The notes under the pieces: model-generated
What the model was told of the DNA's origin: nothing
Seen by the model: the letters and a program-made list of their open reading frames with translations, nothing else
The model's database searches: none
In this document: positions 32,155 to 44,600 of the stretch, one piece after another
Numbering within the stretch: the stretch's first letter is position 1
Layout: the number at the start of each line of letters is the position of its first letter
Translations under genes and position numbers: made by a program
DNA from: Cercis canadensis
Taxonomy: Eukaryota > Streptophyta > Magnoliopsida > Fabales > Fabaceae
Direction: 5' to 3'
Assembly: GCA_003255065.1 (NCBI GenBank)
Contig: QAOA01006931.1
Span: 191,708 to 255,707 of the forward strand
Length of the DNA stretch: 64,000 nt

Positions 32155-35100
32155 ATGAGCAAATTTGCAGAAACACAAGGGAAAACCATAGCCGATGCTT
32201 GGGACTACAAGGGCCGCCCTGCCGAGAAGTCCAAAACCGGTGGTTGGACTTCAGCTGCCATGATTTTAGGTAAGCTTCTAATTGGAAAACATTCTATAAC
32301 TGCTTTTATTCAGATTACTTAGCTTCTTTTCTTTCATTGCCCAGGTGCAGAAGCCATCGAGAGGTTAACTACGGTTGGAATTGCTGCCAATTTGGTCACT
32401 TATTTGACGGGGACTATGAATTTGGGCAATGCTTCCTCTGCTACCATAGTCAATAACTTCTTGGGAACTTCTTTCATGTTCTGTTTGCTTGGTGGCTTTG
32501 TGGCCGACACTTTTCTTGGCAGGTTTAATTTATTGTAATTCTTTTCTTTTTTATTTTTCTCAAATTTTATTTATTATTGACTCTCTGATGTTTGCCTTTG
32601 ATTATTTATTCTATTTTTCAATTCCTTCTTTGACAGATACCTTACTATAGCCATCTTTACAACCGTTCAAGCAACGGTAAGATTTCCAAATTCCTAGTCT
32701 TTTAGCAGTTTGTTTCCTTCCAAATTTCAATTGAGCATGCTCTGTTTTCTGACCCAGAGCACTAAAGTTTTCATACTGAAGCTTGAAATTAATTTCATTG
32801 TCTGATTTTTCTTGAACAATAGGGGGTTACAATATTGACAATATCTACCATTATCCCAAGCCTGCATCCAACAAAATGCACAGCAGGTAGCGTGACACCT
32901 TGCGAGCCAGCGAGCAGCGTGCAGCTAATGGTGCTCTATTTAGCGCTCTATGTGACTGCCCTTGGTACTGGTGGCCTCAAATCCAGCGTCTCCGGCTTTG
33001 GGTCCGATCAGTTTGATGATACAGAAAAAACAGAGAAAAAACAGATGATTAAATTCTTCAACTGGTTCTTCTTCTTTATAAGCATAGGCTCTCTAGCCGC
33101 AGTAACCGTTCTTATCTACATTCAAGATAACATCGGAAGAGAATGGGGTTATGGAATTTGTGTCTGTGCTATTGTGCTCGCCCTTCTTGTTTTTCTATCA
33201 GGCACAAGGCGCTATCGCTTCAAGAAACTCGTGGGTAGCCCCTTAACTCAAATTGCGGTGGTGTTCATAGCTGCTTGGAGGAAGAGGCACCTCGAATTGC
33301 CCTCCGATTCTTCATTGCTCTTTAATGTCGATGACATACCCGATCAAGGACACAAGAAGAAGAAGCAGAGGTTGCCCCATAGCAAACAGTTCCGGTAAAA
33401 TTCCTTTCCCTCTTATTTTTCTGTATGATATTGCTTTAATGCTTTCTTGGGAGCAGATGAATAGACTAGATAGACATCTCAAGTAACGCTCCTAATGATT
33501 CTAATTAATCAAGAGTGATGTTATTAACCCACCTAAATGCTTACAGTATCTAAATTTGAATACATCTATTAAAACTTTAATATAACAGCTTACAATAACT
33601 TTAAACCTCTTGTAATTTCTTCTAAAAATGTAAGAGTTACATTTCTTACAACTTTTATACCAAACAAATCATTGTTTATTACTACCTGCCACTCATTAAT
33701 TACTACCTCACTAGCTCTCATCCTTCAACCTTAAAAGCAGAGGGGAAAAAAAACGGACGTCCGATCATTGGCCTCACCTTTCCTTTTTCCCAGAAAAAGG
33801 TTTTCACTTTCCACTGCCTTTGGAAGGCACATAGGACGCTTTTCACATCGAGGAAATCTACTGATAAAAAAGGGAGCTCTTTTAGTTTATGTCTCAAAGA
33901 AATCATTGGGTAGAGATGTAGGATAGCTTAAAATCTTTGAATAAACAATTGATTTGGCAGAGGAAATGGATGATTGAGGCGACGATGATGTGTATTCTCC
34001 GAAGGTTGAGGCCTTGAGGGTAACAGTTAACCGTTGGAAACACATCGATAAATTGCTAACGCCTAACAGGGAACTTATCTAGTGGGTCATGGGTGTACCA
34101 CCATGTTCTATAATGATGAAGGCTCTTCCACTTTTTACCATCTAATTAAGACCCTTCATTATAATTGGTGGCAACAAGCATAGGTCGAAATGGCAACCAC
34201 GTCGTTTTGGTTCATTTGCTCAGTGTGGGTCATGGGTGTAGGATGATGTCTACCAGCTCAAACTAGAAACAAAACGTGTATTGTCATGCCTGATGCTGAG
34301 ATATATAGTATTAATTTCGTTGCAATATGTCTGCATTTGCTGAATATCTGCCTCTCTTTTTTTCTTTATTTTGTGTAGAGACTGAAATCAGAAAACAGAT
34401 TCCATCATCGTCAAAATAATATACGCACTAAGGACAAATAACAATAAGGCCTTAATTTGCCTTCCTTTTGTTTATAATAATTTCTGCTGAGGATGAAAAT
34501 AGGGGGAATCAATAAAATATTTTTTCTTTAACATATAATATATGATCCACTTCTAGTACATGCACCCCTTTTTTAGAATCTTTTAACATATAATATATAT
34601 AGTCGGTTGTACAAGAAGCAAGCAACTAATAAATGTATGTATTGTTGCCTTCACGATGGGTAAGCCAAGGCAAGGCTGTCTTCTACTCCTATCCAATGGA
34701 TTTTCATGAGTCATTTGTCTTTGCACTCTGCACTACTACTTCTCTCTCCCTCTCTCTATCTCTAGATCTCTCCCACAGGGCACAGCCACCTCTGTCACGG
34801 ACATGTTGGCTTTATGTTACCTTCAACATTGCCTGTGAATGTGATCTCTTGCAATTTGCATTGCATCAGTCTATTAACAGAAAAACGCAGCTTTCTAGAA
34901 AAGCATTTGTTGGCTTGACCATAGATACATACGCCTAGCTAGCTACCAAATCAAACAAAATATATTAAGTCGATCATATCCCTAGCTAGCTACAAAATTT
35001 TTAATTAATCGCATATATAATTAATTCATAATTATTTTATATAATTAGTGTAACTCTCACTCTGATGTAGTTGTTTAATTATTCATTGATGTGCAGGTTC

Positions 35101-35967
35101 TTGGACAAGGCTGCAATCAAAGAGTCAGAAACAGCTGCTGGAAACATGGTGGAGAAGAAATGGTATCTATCAACCCTAACAGATGTTGAAGAAGTGAAGT
35201 TAGTGTTAAGATTATTACCGATCTGGGCCACTACCATAATGTTTTGGACAGTGTATGCCCAAATGACCACATTCTCAGTATCACAAGCAACCACCATGGA
35301 CCGTCACATTGGAAAATCATTCCAAATTCCACCAGCTTCACTCACTGTCTTCTTCGTGGGAAGCATTCTCTTAACTGTCCCTATTTATGACCGAATTATT
35401 GTTCCCATAGCAAGAAAAGTGCTTAAGAACCCACAAGGACTAACCCCTTTGCAACGTATTGGGGTTGGTTTGGTTTTCTCAACTTTTGCCATGGTAGCGG
35501 CAGCACTCAGTGAAATAAAACGCTTGAGAGTCGCACGATCACATGGTTTAACAGATAATCCTAAGGCGGGTGTCCCACTAAGTGTGTTCTGGCTGGTCCC
35601 ACAATTTTTCCTTGTGGGGACAGGGCAGGCCTTTACGTACATAGGGCAGCTAGATTTTTTCCTAAGAGAATGTCCAAGAGGGATGAAAACAATGAGCACG
35701 GGGCTGTTCTTAAGCACACTGTCCTTAGGGTTTTTCGTTAGCTCATCGTTGGTGACTATAGTCCACAAAGTGACAGGTCACAAGCCATGGCTAGCCGACA
35801 ATCTTAACCAAGGCAAGCTCTATGACTTCTACGGGCTTTTGGCTATTTTGAGTGCTTTGAATTTTGTGATATTCTTGGTTTCTGCTAAATGGTATGTCTA
35901 CAAGGACAAGAGGCTTGCTGAGGAGGGCATCCAATTGGACGAACAAGACGCTGTTTGCGATGCATAG
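32155..35967 (+). CDS. NRT1/PTR family transporter, NPF6.3/NPF6.4 type (five exons)
   Basis: Proton-coupled anion (nitrate or chloride) transporter of the plasma membrane, 591 aa, close in length to Arabidopsis NRT1.1 (590). Exons: 32155-32269, 32345-32522, 32637-32676, 32823-33394, 35097-35967; all introns are GT-AG and phases agree. The start MSKFAETQGKTIADAWDYKG fits the family. The ExxER proton motif is Glu41-x-x-Glu44-Arg45, Lys164 is present, and Thr101 in RYLT matches the NRT1.1 phospho-switch site at the same number. The position equal to nitrate-binding His356 is Tyr355 (WTVYAQMTTF), as in NPF6.4-type proteins. MFS core with 12 membrane segments and a charged central loop (GHKKKKQRLPHSKQFR). 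The last intron is 1.7 kb. I favour the NPF6.4 branch, but orthology needs a tree. Confidence 0.94.
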
Positions 35968-38462
35968 GATTCTTCTTTTATCCTCTTGTTTTTTAATTTT
36001 CCCCCCTTCCTCCTTCTTTTTTTAGTCCTTCGAATTCCCTTTATCATTTTATCTAATTATCTTCATATGCTAAGCATTTTCATCTCAAGAAAAAATGCGA
36101 AGCATTTGGTTTGCCGCAAGGTTGTAAGTGTTTTATATGTGCAAATAGAATGGAAAAAGACAAAGCACTCGAGAAAAAAAAAAATACTGGCTGCTGTTTG
36201 CTTCCTATTATCCAAATTCATCTAATTTATGTCTCGTGCGCTGAAGCTTGTTTGTTTCAATGCAACATATTAAGCTCCACCCAAGATTATGAGGATGTGT
36301 TGCTACTATAGTGTTACCATGTATATCAAGTGCTACAGACAGAAAACTTAAAAAAAAANAAAAAAAAAAAAAAAAAAAAGTAAAAAGTGAAAACATATAA
36401 ATTCTAAATCTGGTAATTAAAGAAATTAATTAAGGAATTATACCCTATCGATCACTCCTGTTATATCCAAAAGAAATGCGAAACATAACCTAAAGAAGGA
36501 AGCAGCATGCATGATTTGCAGTTTTAAATGAGAAAGATACTGAATCAGAATCAAGGACTGCGGAAAGGATTGCAAACAAAACACCGTTTACCAAAATTGC
36601 ATCTGAAACATGAGTGTGAGTATGAATATATACCTAAACATTGAAATTAGTCTAGGCTTCTGACAAACAGCTTATAAAACCAATTAATTAATTTAATACT
36701 TAATCAAGTTTAGAGGGATAGACAACGCATTTGAACGCACGCATAGTGTGAATTGAAAGAACATGCATGTAAAGGAGAATTAATATGTACCAATTGCACG
36801 TGAAAATCCTTCAAGTTTGGGATAAAGAGATCTTGTCATTTGGGTCTTTTGTCTCAAGCAAGGGAAGCAATCTCTGCATAAAAAGGTATCCCCAACCCCA
36901 TTTTTAATAACATATCTGCAACTGTCCAAAATTCTCCCTCATCAATAATTCAATAAAATAAAGGAATAGGAACACCTCGCTTCATGCACAATAAATAATA
37001 TATGGGAATCAAAGCGGATATCATTTTAACTTCTTTTCTAGGGGTTTATGTTTTTCTAAAAGTAGTTAATTATTGCATGTTGAAGATTATAGTTTAAACA
37101 CAGCCTAATACATATACACGGAATACAACCAATGAGAAAAAGACAATTTTCTCATTCTTAATTATGTGCCAATTTAAATTAANAATTATGTGCCAAATTA
37201 AATTAACGCTCTGTTTGTTTTGATGAAAAATAAAAATTTTATAAAAAAAATTTCCAATACAAAACAAAAAAACTATTAATTGGATATGGGCAAGTAATAG
37301 CGAAGGTGAAGGGGAAAACAAGGATTTGGCATAATGAGTAAATTTAAATAAACAAACAACTCTCACATGGATAATTTTAAGGGATTTCACCAAACACCAT
37401 TAAGCGTCTGCATGAAGCCCGAAGACATTCTAAATTTCTAATGATGTTATTGATCAATTGATTATTCAAAATTTAAATTGAATGTATATTCTAATAATGA
37501 TTTATAAGAAGTCATAAAATAATAAAAAGCTTAGATATTATAAAGAGACATAACTTTTTATTGAGGGAGATTCTTATAATCATAATTATTGCAAGAGCCA
37601 GTCAAAACTGAATACAAGGCAATAATTTGTGGGTCTACTGATACTTTTAGTCTTAAGAACCAAAAAAATTCTAAATTCATCCTGAAATATGATTTTTATG
37701 CTGCTGGTGTAAGTATTTCTATACACTCCATGCATCAAAATTTTAACTCGATACATAATCATATCTGTGGTTAATTATTTGTATTTGGAAACTAATCAGA
37801 ACTGTTCCACGAGTGTTTACTTCAAAGAGAATGCATATAATCAAAGGATGGAAATAATACATCCTTTTGTTATTTATTTCTAAGAAAATACAAACAAATA
37901 TGAAATAAATCAACGGCCTTCCGGCGCTACTCTATCAGGAAAAAGGGAAAGAACCATACCTAAAATAATAACCCAAATAATTACATATTTAAAAAGAAAA
38001 AGAAAAAAAAAGACCATGACAATGTTACAAAGAGACAACGTCCTGATCTAATACTGTTGCTAAGCTGTATTGTTTGCTGAGGTATCAGATAACAGCCTCA
38101 AATTGAGATCATCACTGCATCATAAACCTGTGCCGAGCTATGTACCTGCATTGCTTGGTCTATAAGGTCAAGAAAAATTTCCATGTCCACCTGCAATAGG
38201 TGAATGAAGTCGATCTAAATTTTACTAAGCAATTCTGGGAAACAATCTCTGAGTATATTTTTTCCACCACTTCCCCTTATTTTTCGTTGCTCTCTTGATG
38301 TCAGCAAAAAAAAGGGCTTCTATAAAGCTTGTCCACTGGGAACTGTAAAGGGCCCCCCGAAATGCTCTACTCCCTTCCATTCACATTCTAAACAAGTCGC
38401 CAACAAGAAAGGTGTAGACAAAATCCAGCCCGCCACAGGCTAACTTGCATCCTTTGTCGTTC
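35968..38462. other. Intergenic between the NPF and ORP genes; 3' ends of both
   Basis: The 3' UTR of the NPF gene starts at 35968 and the minus-strand ORP transcript probably ends somewhere around 37.9-38.1 kb. Two N joins lie here: one in a poly-A run (N at 36359) and one between 23-bp copies (37160-37182 and 37184-37206, N at 37183). I see no gene. The reading frames here are low-complexity. Confidence 0.6.
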
Positions 38463-38463
38463 T

Positions 38464-38655
38464 CTGCAAGAGTCATCGTCACAGATTGGGCACCTCCAAT
38501 GAATCTAAACCTTAAGAATTAATATGCATCTGTCTCGAAACACACATACACATGCATGCAAAAACACAACCGATTTTGTAAGGAAGTATGCACATGGTGT
38601 GTTAGTTGTATGTAGAACAGTATCAACATGCTTTGCCAGAATATGTAAAAGTTAC
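38464..38655 (-). other. Predicted 3'-UTR intron of the ORP gene
   Basis: On the minus strand the stop codon (ending at 38667) is followed after 11 bases by CTTCAG/GTAACTTTT, a good donor at 38656/38655. A matching acceptor, GACTCTTGCAG/AGAACG, lies at 38464/38463. This is inferred from splice signals only. Confidence 0.45.
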
Positions 38656-38666
38656 CTGAAGTAAAA

Positions 38667-41600
38667 TCAAGCTGCATCTAAAGGATTGACAATGTCTCCG
38701 TTAAATTCACTAAATATATTTGGGCAGCCATCCCATCTTCCCAGTTGTCTGGCTTCCCAATACCCTCCCACATAACGAAATGTTCCATTTTCACCTTCTC
38801 TTTGGAACCATCTAGGCTTCCAACCATTTTCTTGTATTTTTCTTGACTATTAACATGAGAAGCGTGATGATGGTCAGTACAATAGGAAAAAATAAAATAA
38901 ATAAAAGTAATGTAATAGTTTCTTAAACGTGCAGCTGTTGTTAAATAAGATAAATTGCTGCCAAACATACCATTCTTTGCCTCTTTTCCAACCTCTGTTT
39001 CTCCATATTAGCCTTCTCGTATTCCCCATTCTCTAGATGCCGCTGATCTGGCCGAAGCCTGGAATCCGTGGGTGGAAGCTTCTCCTTTAATCCGTGATCA
39101 AATACCCATCAGACAAGGCTATAAAACACAATTAGAGATGCATAAGAAGAAAATGGAAATGCACATTAAAAAATGATTTAATACATCGTCACTACCTTCA
39201 ATCCTGGAGTTAGCTCGTTCAATGTGATTGCAAAAGATGTCAAGTTGTATCGAGTGAGATTTGTAGGAGGCATGGTCCTTTTCCACAACAAAGACGCATC
39301 AGATGAAGGGAAACCTTTTGGCTTCATACTCCCATCACCACTAATATAATACATACTGTCATCCCACTTGCCAACTAATGTGGCAACCTTTTTGCCCGTA
39401 ACATCTTCAACAAATCCATGCACCTAATTAGACACACGATACTTATGATTGAACAAGGTAATAAGCAAAAAGGAATTTAGAGAGTAGGGTCTATTGAAAA
39501 TTTGGAGAGAGAATGAGAGGAGGAGGAGGGGAAGGTACTCAGGAAATTTTTTAATGCAGGAAATAAGCCTAAATTTAGCACTAGACTAGGGAATAAAACA
39601 GAAATGAAACAGAGTTAGGAAAAATAAAACACATGAATATATCAGGCTGCAAAAGTAACAATTACTACAAAGCATCCTCACCTGACGAGGATTTCGGTCA
39701 ATAATTGACTGCTCTTTGAACTTGAGTCTGCATGAATATTGGCGATTGCCTCGTATGTCCATGTTCCCATGATGATCACAATATATTTTTCCAAGGATAA
39801 GATTATAAATTGTTGTGGTGACCTAACGAGAGCAACAACAACAACAATCATCATAAATAATTCAGAAACATTATATAAAATGAATTTAGAAGGCACATAA
39901 TTAGTACAGCTGGGCAGTATATATCCTGTACAAACATAGTCATTTAGCAATGCACACCTTGCTCCACTGAAAAATTTCACCATCATCAAACTCCAGGGTC
40001 AGAACACCCACTGGATCAAGCTGTATTGACCTTCCCCAAAACTTTGAACGGATGTTGCTGTCACCCCAAAACCTCCATCCTCTACCTTCACTGTGGCAGG
40101 CAATGAGCGTTGGATGGTGACTGACCTGTTTCACCCATGAATTAGTGTGAGCAAAAACGAACACAATATTGGTACGTTGATGGTTGAGGATTAATATGAA
40201 GACTGACTAAACAAATATGTACGGAGAAAATTTCCATCTAAATGAAAGCTCTGACGGCACAACAGCATTGTGTATTATTGATGAAACACGCACATTCGTG
40301 CATTTCCTAACTTCTCACAGAAATCCCACATTTGTCAATTACTTTTATCTCCTTACTATTTCAAAAAGTTATAAAGAATTGCTTTAGAAGAGGTGTCAGC
40401 ATAAACTCAGATTAAGGGGGAGAAAGACCACGAACACATGAAACTTCTTTGCTTTTTGCGTAGTTTTCAAGAATGATTTTCAAGTTTCTTTGCATTTTCT
40501 TTTATTTCTAATCGAATATTTTCTTACAAGCGGAGCATAACTCTCTGGATAGGCCCAAGTTCAATGTATATTAGCCTATACCTCTCTCGGCCAAAACCCT
40601 GCATCATTAAATCACAAGGTACCAACCTTCTCAGAAAAGAAGCGAATTCCTTTATCAGGAAAGTCAGCTTCATAAGTTTCCCCTAACAAAGGATTAAAGG
40701 GTTTACAATGCCGGCCTTCAGATGATGCATATCCAGAGACTGCAAATGCAGCAACATTCAGTATCCGGAGGAGACTGTTCCCCTGAAATTGAAATTAATA
40801 AGAGGACAAAATGTTATATTTAATACCATCAAAATGATATCACCTTTACTCTTATAATCTTTAAATCACTTCACCACCAAGCCATATAAACAAAGGGAAA
40901 GTGGCAGATTTTACTAAATGTTGCCAAGTAATTCCGTTCCCCTGAAATTGAAATTAATAAGAGGACAAAACGTTATATTTAATACCATCAAAATGATATC
41001 ACCTTTACTCTTATAATCTTTAAATCACTTCACCACCAAACCATATAAACAAAGGGAAAGTGGCAGATTTTACTAAATGTTGCCAAGTAATTAGTACAGG
41101 GCTTCTCCCTAAGAAAATGGCTCAAATCACATCAATTCCTCAAAAAAGAAGCCCACTCTATATAGAGCAGATGCACCACTTGACTATGAGACAAACGGCC
41201 AAAAAATCACAAATTATGTATTAACCCTTCTGGAACCCAAAAAATTTAAATGCAATATTTACTGGAGTGTCCAAGATTGCAATCTTCCAATCATCACTAA
41301 CATATGGTTTATTTCTGCTAGACTCCAAAATTTAGTTTATGAGACATCTAAACGATGACTACTCTTCCTTTATCACTCTTCAGGTGAAGTAAAGTCAGAT
41401 TCCATAGAATCTAAATACTGTGATGGTCACACTGAAGCAACAAATAAAACATGTCCGACCATAATTTTTTTTCCAATAAAAAATAATGTTAAAACTAGTC
41501 CGGCATTAGTCGTCGTCACAACTATAACAGCATAAAGCAAACCCTTCAGAAAATTTGGATAAATTATATTGAATATTGAAAAATGAATGGTTAAAGGTTA

Positions 41601-44600
41601 TTGCAAGTTGAAAGGCAATTAGGCAATGGATGCATTCCATTCTACATACCAAGTAAATGAAATAACAGATAAGTGGTGGGAAAAATTTATTTACCAGATC
41701 AACAGTAAAAAGCATATACCAAGCACAAGTTCAAAATTTCTATTGTATGCACTTCAGAACTAGTGAATGGCACAATCTAGAGCAAAATGTGTATTCTTAC
41801 TGATTTTCCATGCTCGTAAGCTTGATCCAAAAGATAGGAGTACTCCATGTCCTCACAACATTTCTGAAGGGATGATATTGGCTCGTTAAAGTATACAGGA
41901 AGACAAACTCGTGAGAGATCCTTTCCCACGTTGTCTTTAATCATTGACCAAAGACTAACACCCTTTTCTTTCTCCACAGGATCTGGAAGCTTTTTCCTTC
42001 TTGCTATCAGAGGATACCTAGAAATATTGACTGCCTTTTCGGATTGAATTTTTTCCACATCAATGCATTGCCTGTTAGTTTCCCTAGACTTGTTTACCTG
42101 ATCCGAAGCTCCGTTCGACCCGCATAAAATACCAGCTTCTGTAAAATACTCTGTAGTATCATAATATGAGATTTCATCTTCGTCTGAGACTTCCTCCATC
42201 TCTTGTTTCTCGATATCGTCTGATGATTCAGTTGTACTGCATTCTGACAACCAAAAGCATATATGAAAAATAATAGTACATTCTGACAACATAGGTACAT
42301 ATATGTATAAGGTCACAGATAGATTCAAGGTAAACATATTTACCCAAAAGCACTTCCATATTTATCAGAAGATAAAATGACTGTACATATCTTTAGACAA
42401 CAGAAGTGTGAACTGCCATTTTGTATGAATCACAGATTACCCTAAACCTCAAGTTCATACCTTAATTATCTTATTTGTAAAGTAGAAAATATCAGCAGAA
42501 GCCAACAAATACAGGCATATGAAGTAAGATTTCTCAACAATATTAATTTAACCAAAACTTTAGATGGATAGACACTCGTAATCCATAGGATGGCCATTAC
42601 AGCACTGATTCAGACACAATAATATTTTCAAATCAACATTTGGCGGATGAATAAAAATAAAGACAGATCAATTCTACCGAGGAAAAAGATAACCTCAACA
42701 TGAACATGCTTATGAAATACTCATAAGAGGGGGATTTGAAACCTTACAACATAAATGAAGTAGAAATGTGTTCATCTTGTAATGAAATTCAGCAAAACTC
42801 TATAACATAGATAAAGAGATATCAGCTATATTCCTTATGTTCCTATAAAACAAGACCATAGGCCCCTGTGATGACTTCAGCACGACAAAGATTCCTCATA
42901 CAACCACATGCTTACGATATTATTTTCACATAATAAAAGAAAACTAACAGCATATGAAAAAGGAGAAGCATTAGTAACATATACCACTATATTTTCCACG
43001 TCCTAGACTTGATAATTCATGCTTTGTTAATTGGTATTTACCATTATGGATTCCAGAGGCCTCGGGTTCAATATAAGCTGCCTGTTTGTGCAAAGAAAAT
43101 TCATATGAACTATGATTCATAAACAAGATTAATTTATAACTCACATACAAAGGAACCAATGGGTGCACATTTAGAAACTAAACACATACAGAAACAATAA
43201 ACAATATGGGTTTTCCTTTTTTATTTTGGGTTTTTTTTTCTTTGTTGTGGGGGGGGGGGGGTGTTCACCAGTGATATGACTCTCAAAAGACATATCATGT
43301 GGCCGTATCCCCCTCAAATAGTTTAAATAGCACCAATAATAGTTAGTATCTTATCTCATCATAGGATGCTAGAGCCGCATGTTTCTTAAACATGTCTTTG
43401 TGCATTCATAAGAAACGTAATATGTATGTGATTATTTACATACAGAATAATAAACCTCTTGCGAAAAGCTAAGTTTAAAAAAGCACTTCTCAGAAATATC
43501 TTCTGGTAAAATTATTAGTAGTTGCCACAAGCAGGAGAACAAGTCCCATTACATTTACATTCAAGATAATGAAAATATATATATAGCATTTAATAGTGAA
43601 AAAGTTTGTGAAATTAGTGTTAATTGAAGAACCGAAATGAAAAATGAAAAAGAAAAAGGAGTACAGTAAAAGGTGAACATGACTGGGAAGCAATGAGACA
43701 GCAAGGATGTCTGAAAAGAGACTTTTTAAGAATCTTATGCAAGTAGTTTCAATGAAGGTCTTGTCAAGCTGACTCAGTATTGGTCCACCCAGGAAACAAA
43801 AACGTACATGAGAAACCAAGGCCCTAGAAATCATTACATTGTTGCATAACTTATAACTAGGAGAATCCGCAGTTTTTGTTTTCTTAAAAATTAAAAAAGG
43901 TGGAGCTTTGCAAGGAGATTTTCAATATGATATGCTGGTTTTAGTTTTCAAACAAATAAAACAGTAAGATTTTTACATGCATTTTAAATATAGAAGTATA
44001 TAATTTATTAAGTTACCTCCAACTGTCTTATTGTGTCGAGCAAATTTGATCGTTCTTCACAAAGAATTTTAAGTTGTCCTTGAATTTCCGAAAATTCAGA
44101 TAGCATGATTTGCTCGCATTCCTTTACAAGGTTTTCACTGGTTCCCTCTTCAAGCAAGCGTTTTTTAAGCCTCTCAGTGGAAATAGATATATCTTTGGGA
44201 ACAAGGGAAAGGTTATCATTGAGTGGTCCAAGAGGAAAGAGGCTACGAGCTGAGACCAAAGCTTGTATCCACGCCACCCTATCTCTCCTTGAATCGGTTC
44301 TCAGATGGAGAGTCTTCGTTGCTGTAAATATATAGAACCGCCGATCATCTGACTTGCTCTCTCTAAATGACGAGATCTGCTCAATATTCACAAACAATTA
44401 TTTACAGCAGAAAATGATAAGAACGGACAACCCACACCTAATCAAAAATAAAAAATTTTAGCTATAAAAGGCATTAGAGAAAAATCAAAGCATCCAAGAT
44501 AGAGGCCCGACAAACCAATAGTAGATTTGAGATTACTACCACCGGCAGGGAATGACGCTGCTACAAGGATTCAAGACATCCGGCACAAGAATATGCTAAC

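Noticed and set aside
35385-35768. 127-codon minus-strand frame inside the transporter
   Set aside because: It is the shadow of the NPF coding exon on the other strand.
38678-38968. 96-codon minus-strand frame near the ORP 3' end
   Set aside because: It is in a different frame from the spliced last exon and runs through an intron; the spliced frame gives the expected ORP C-terminus.
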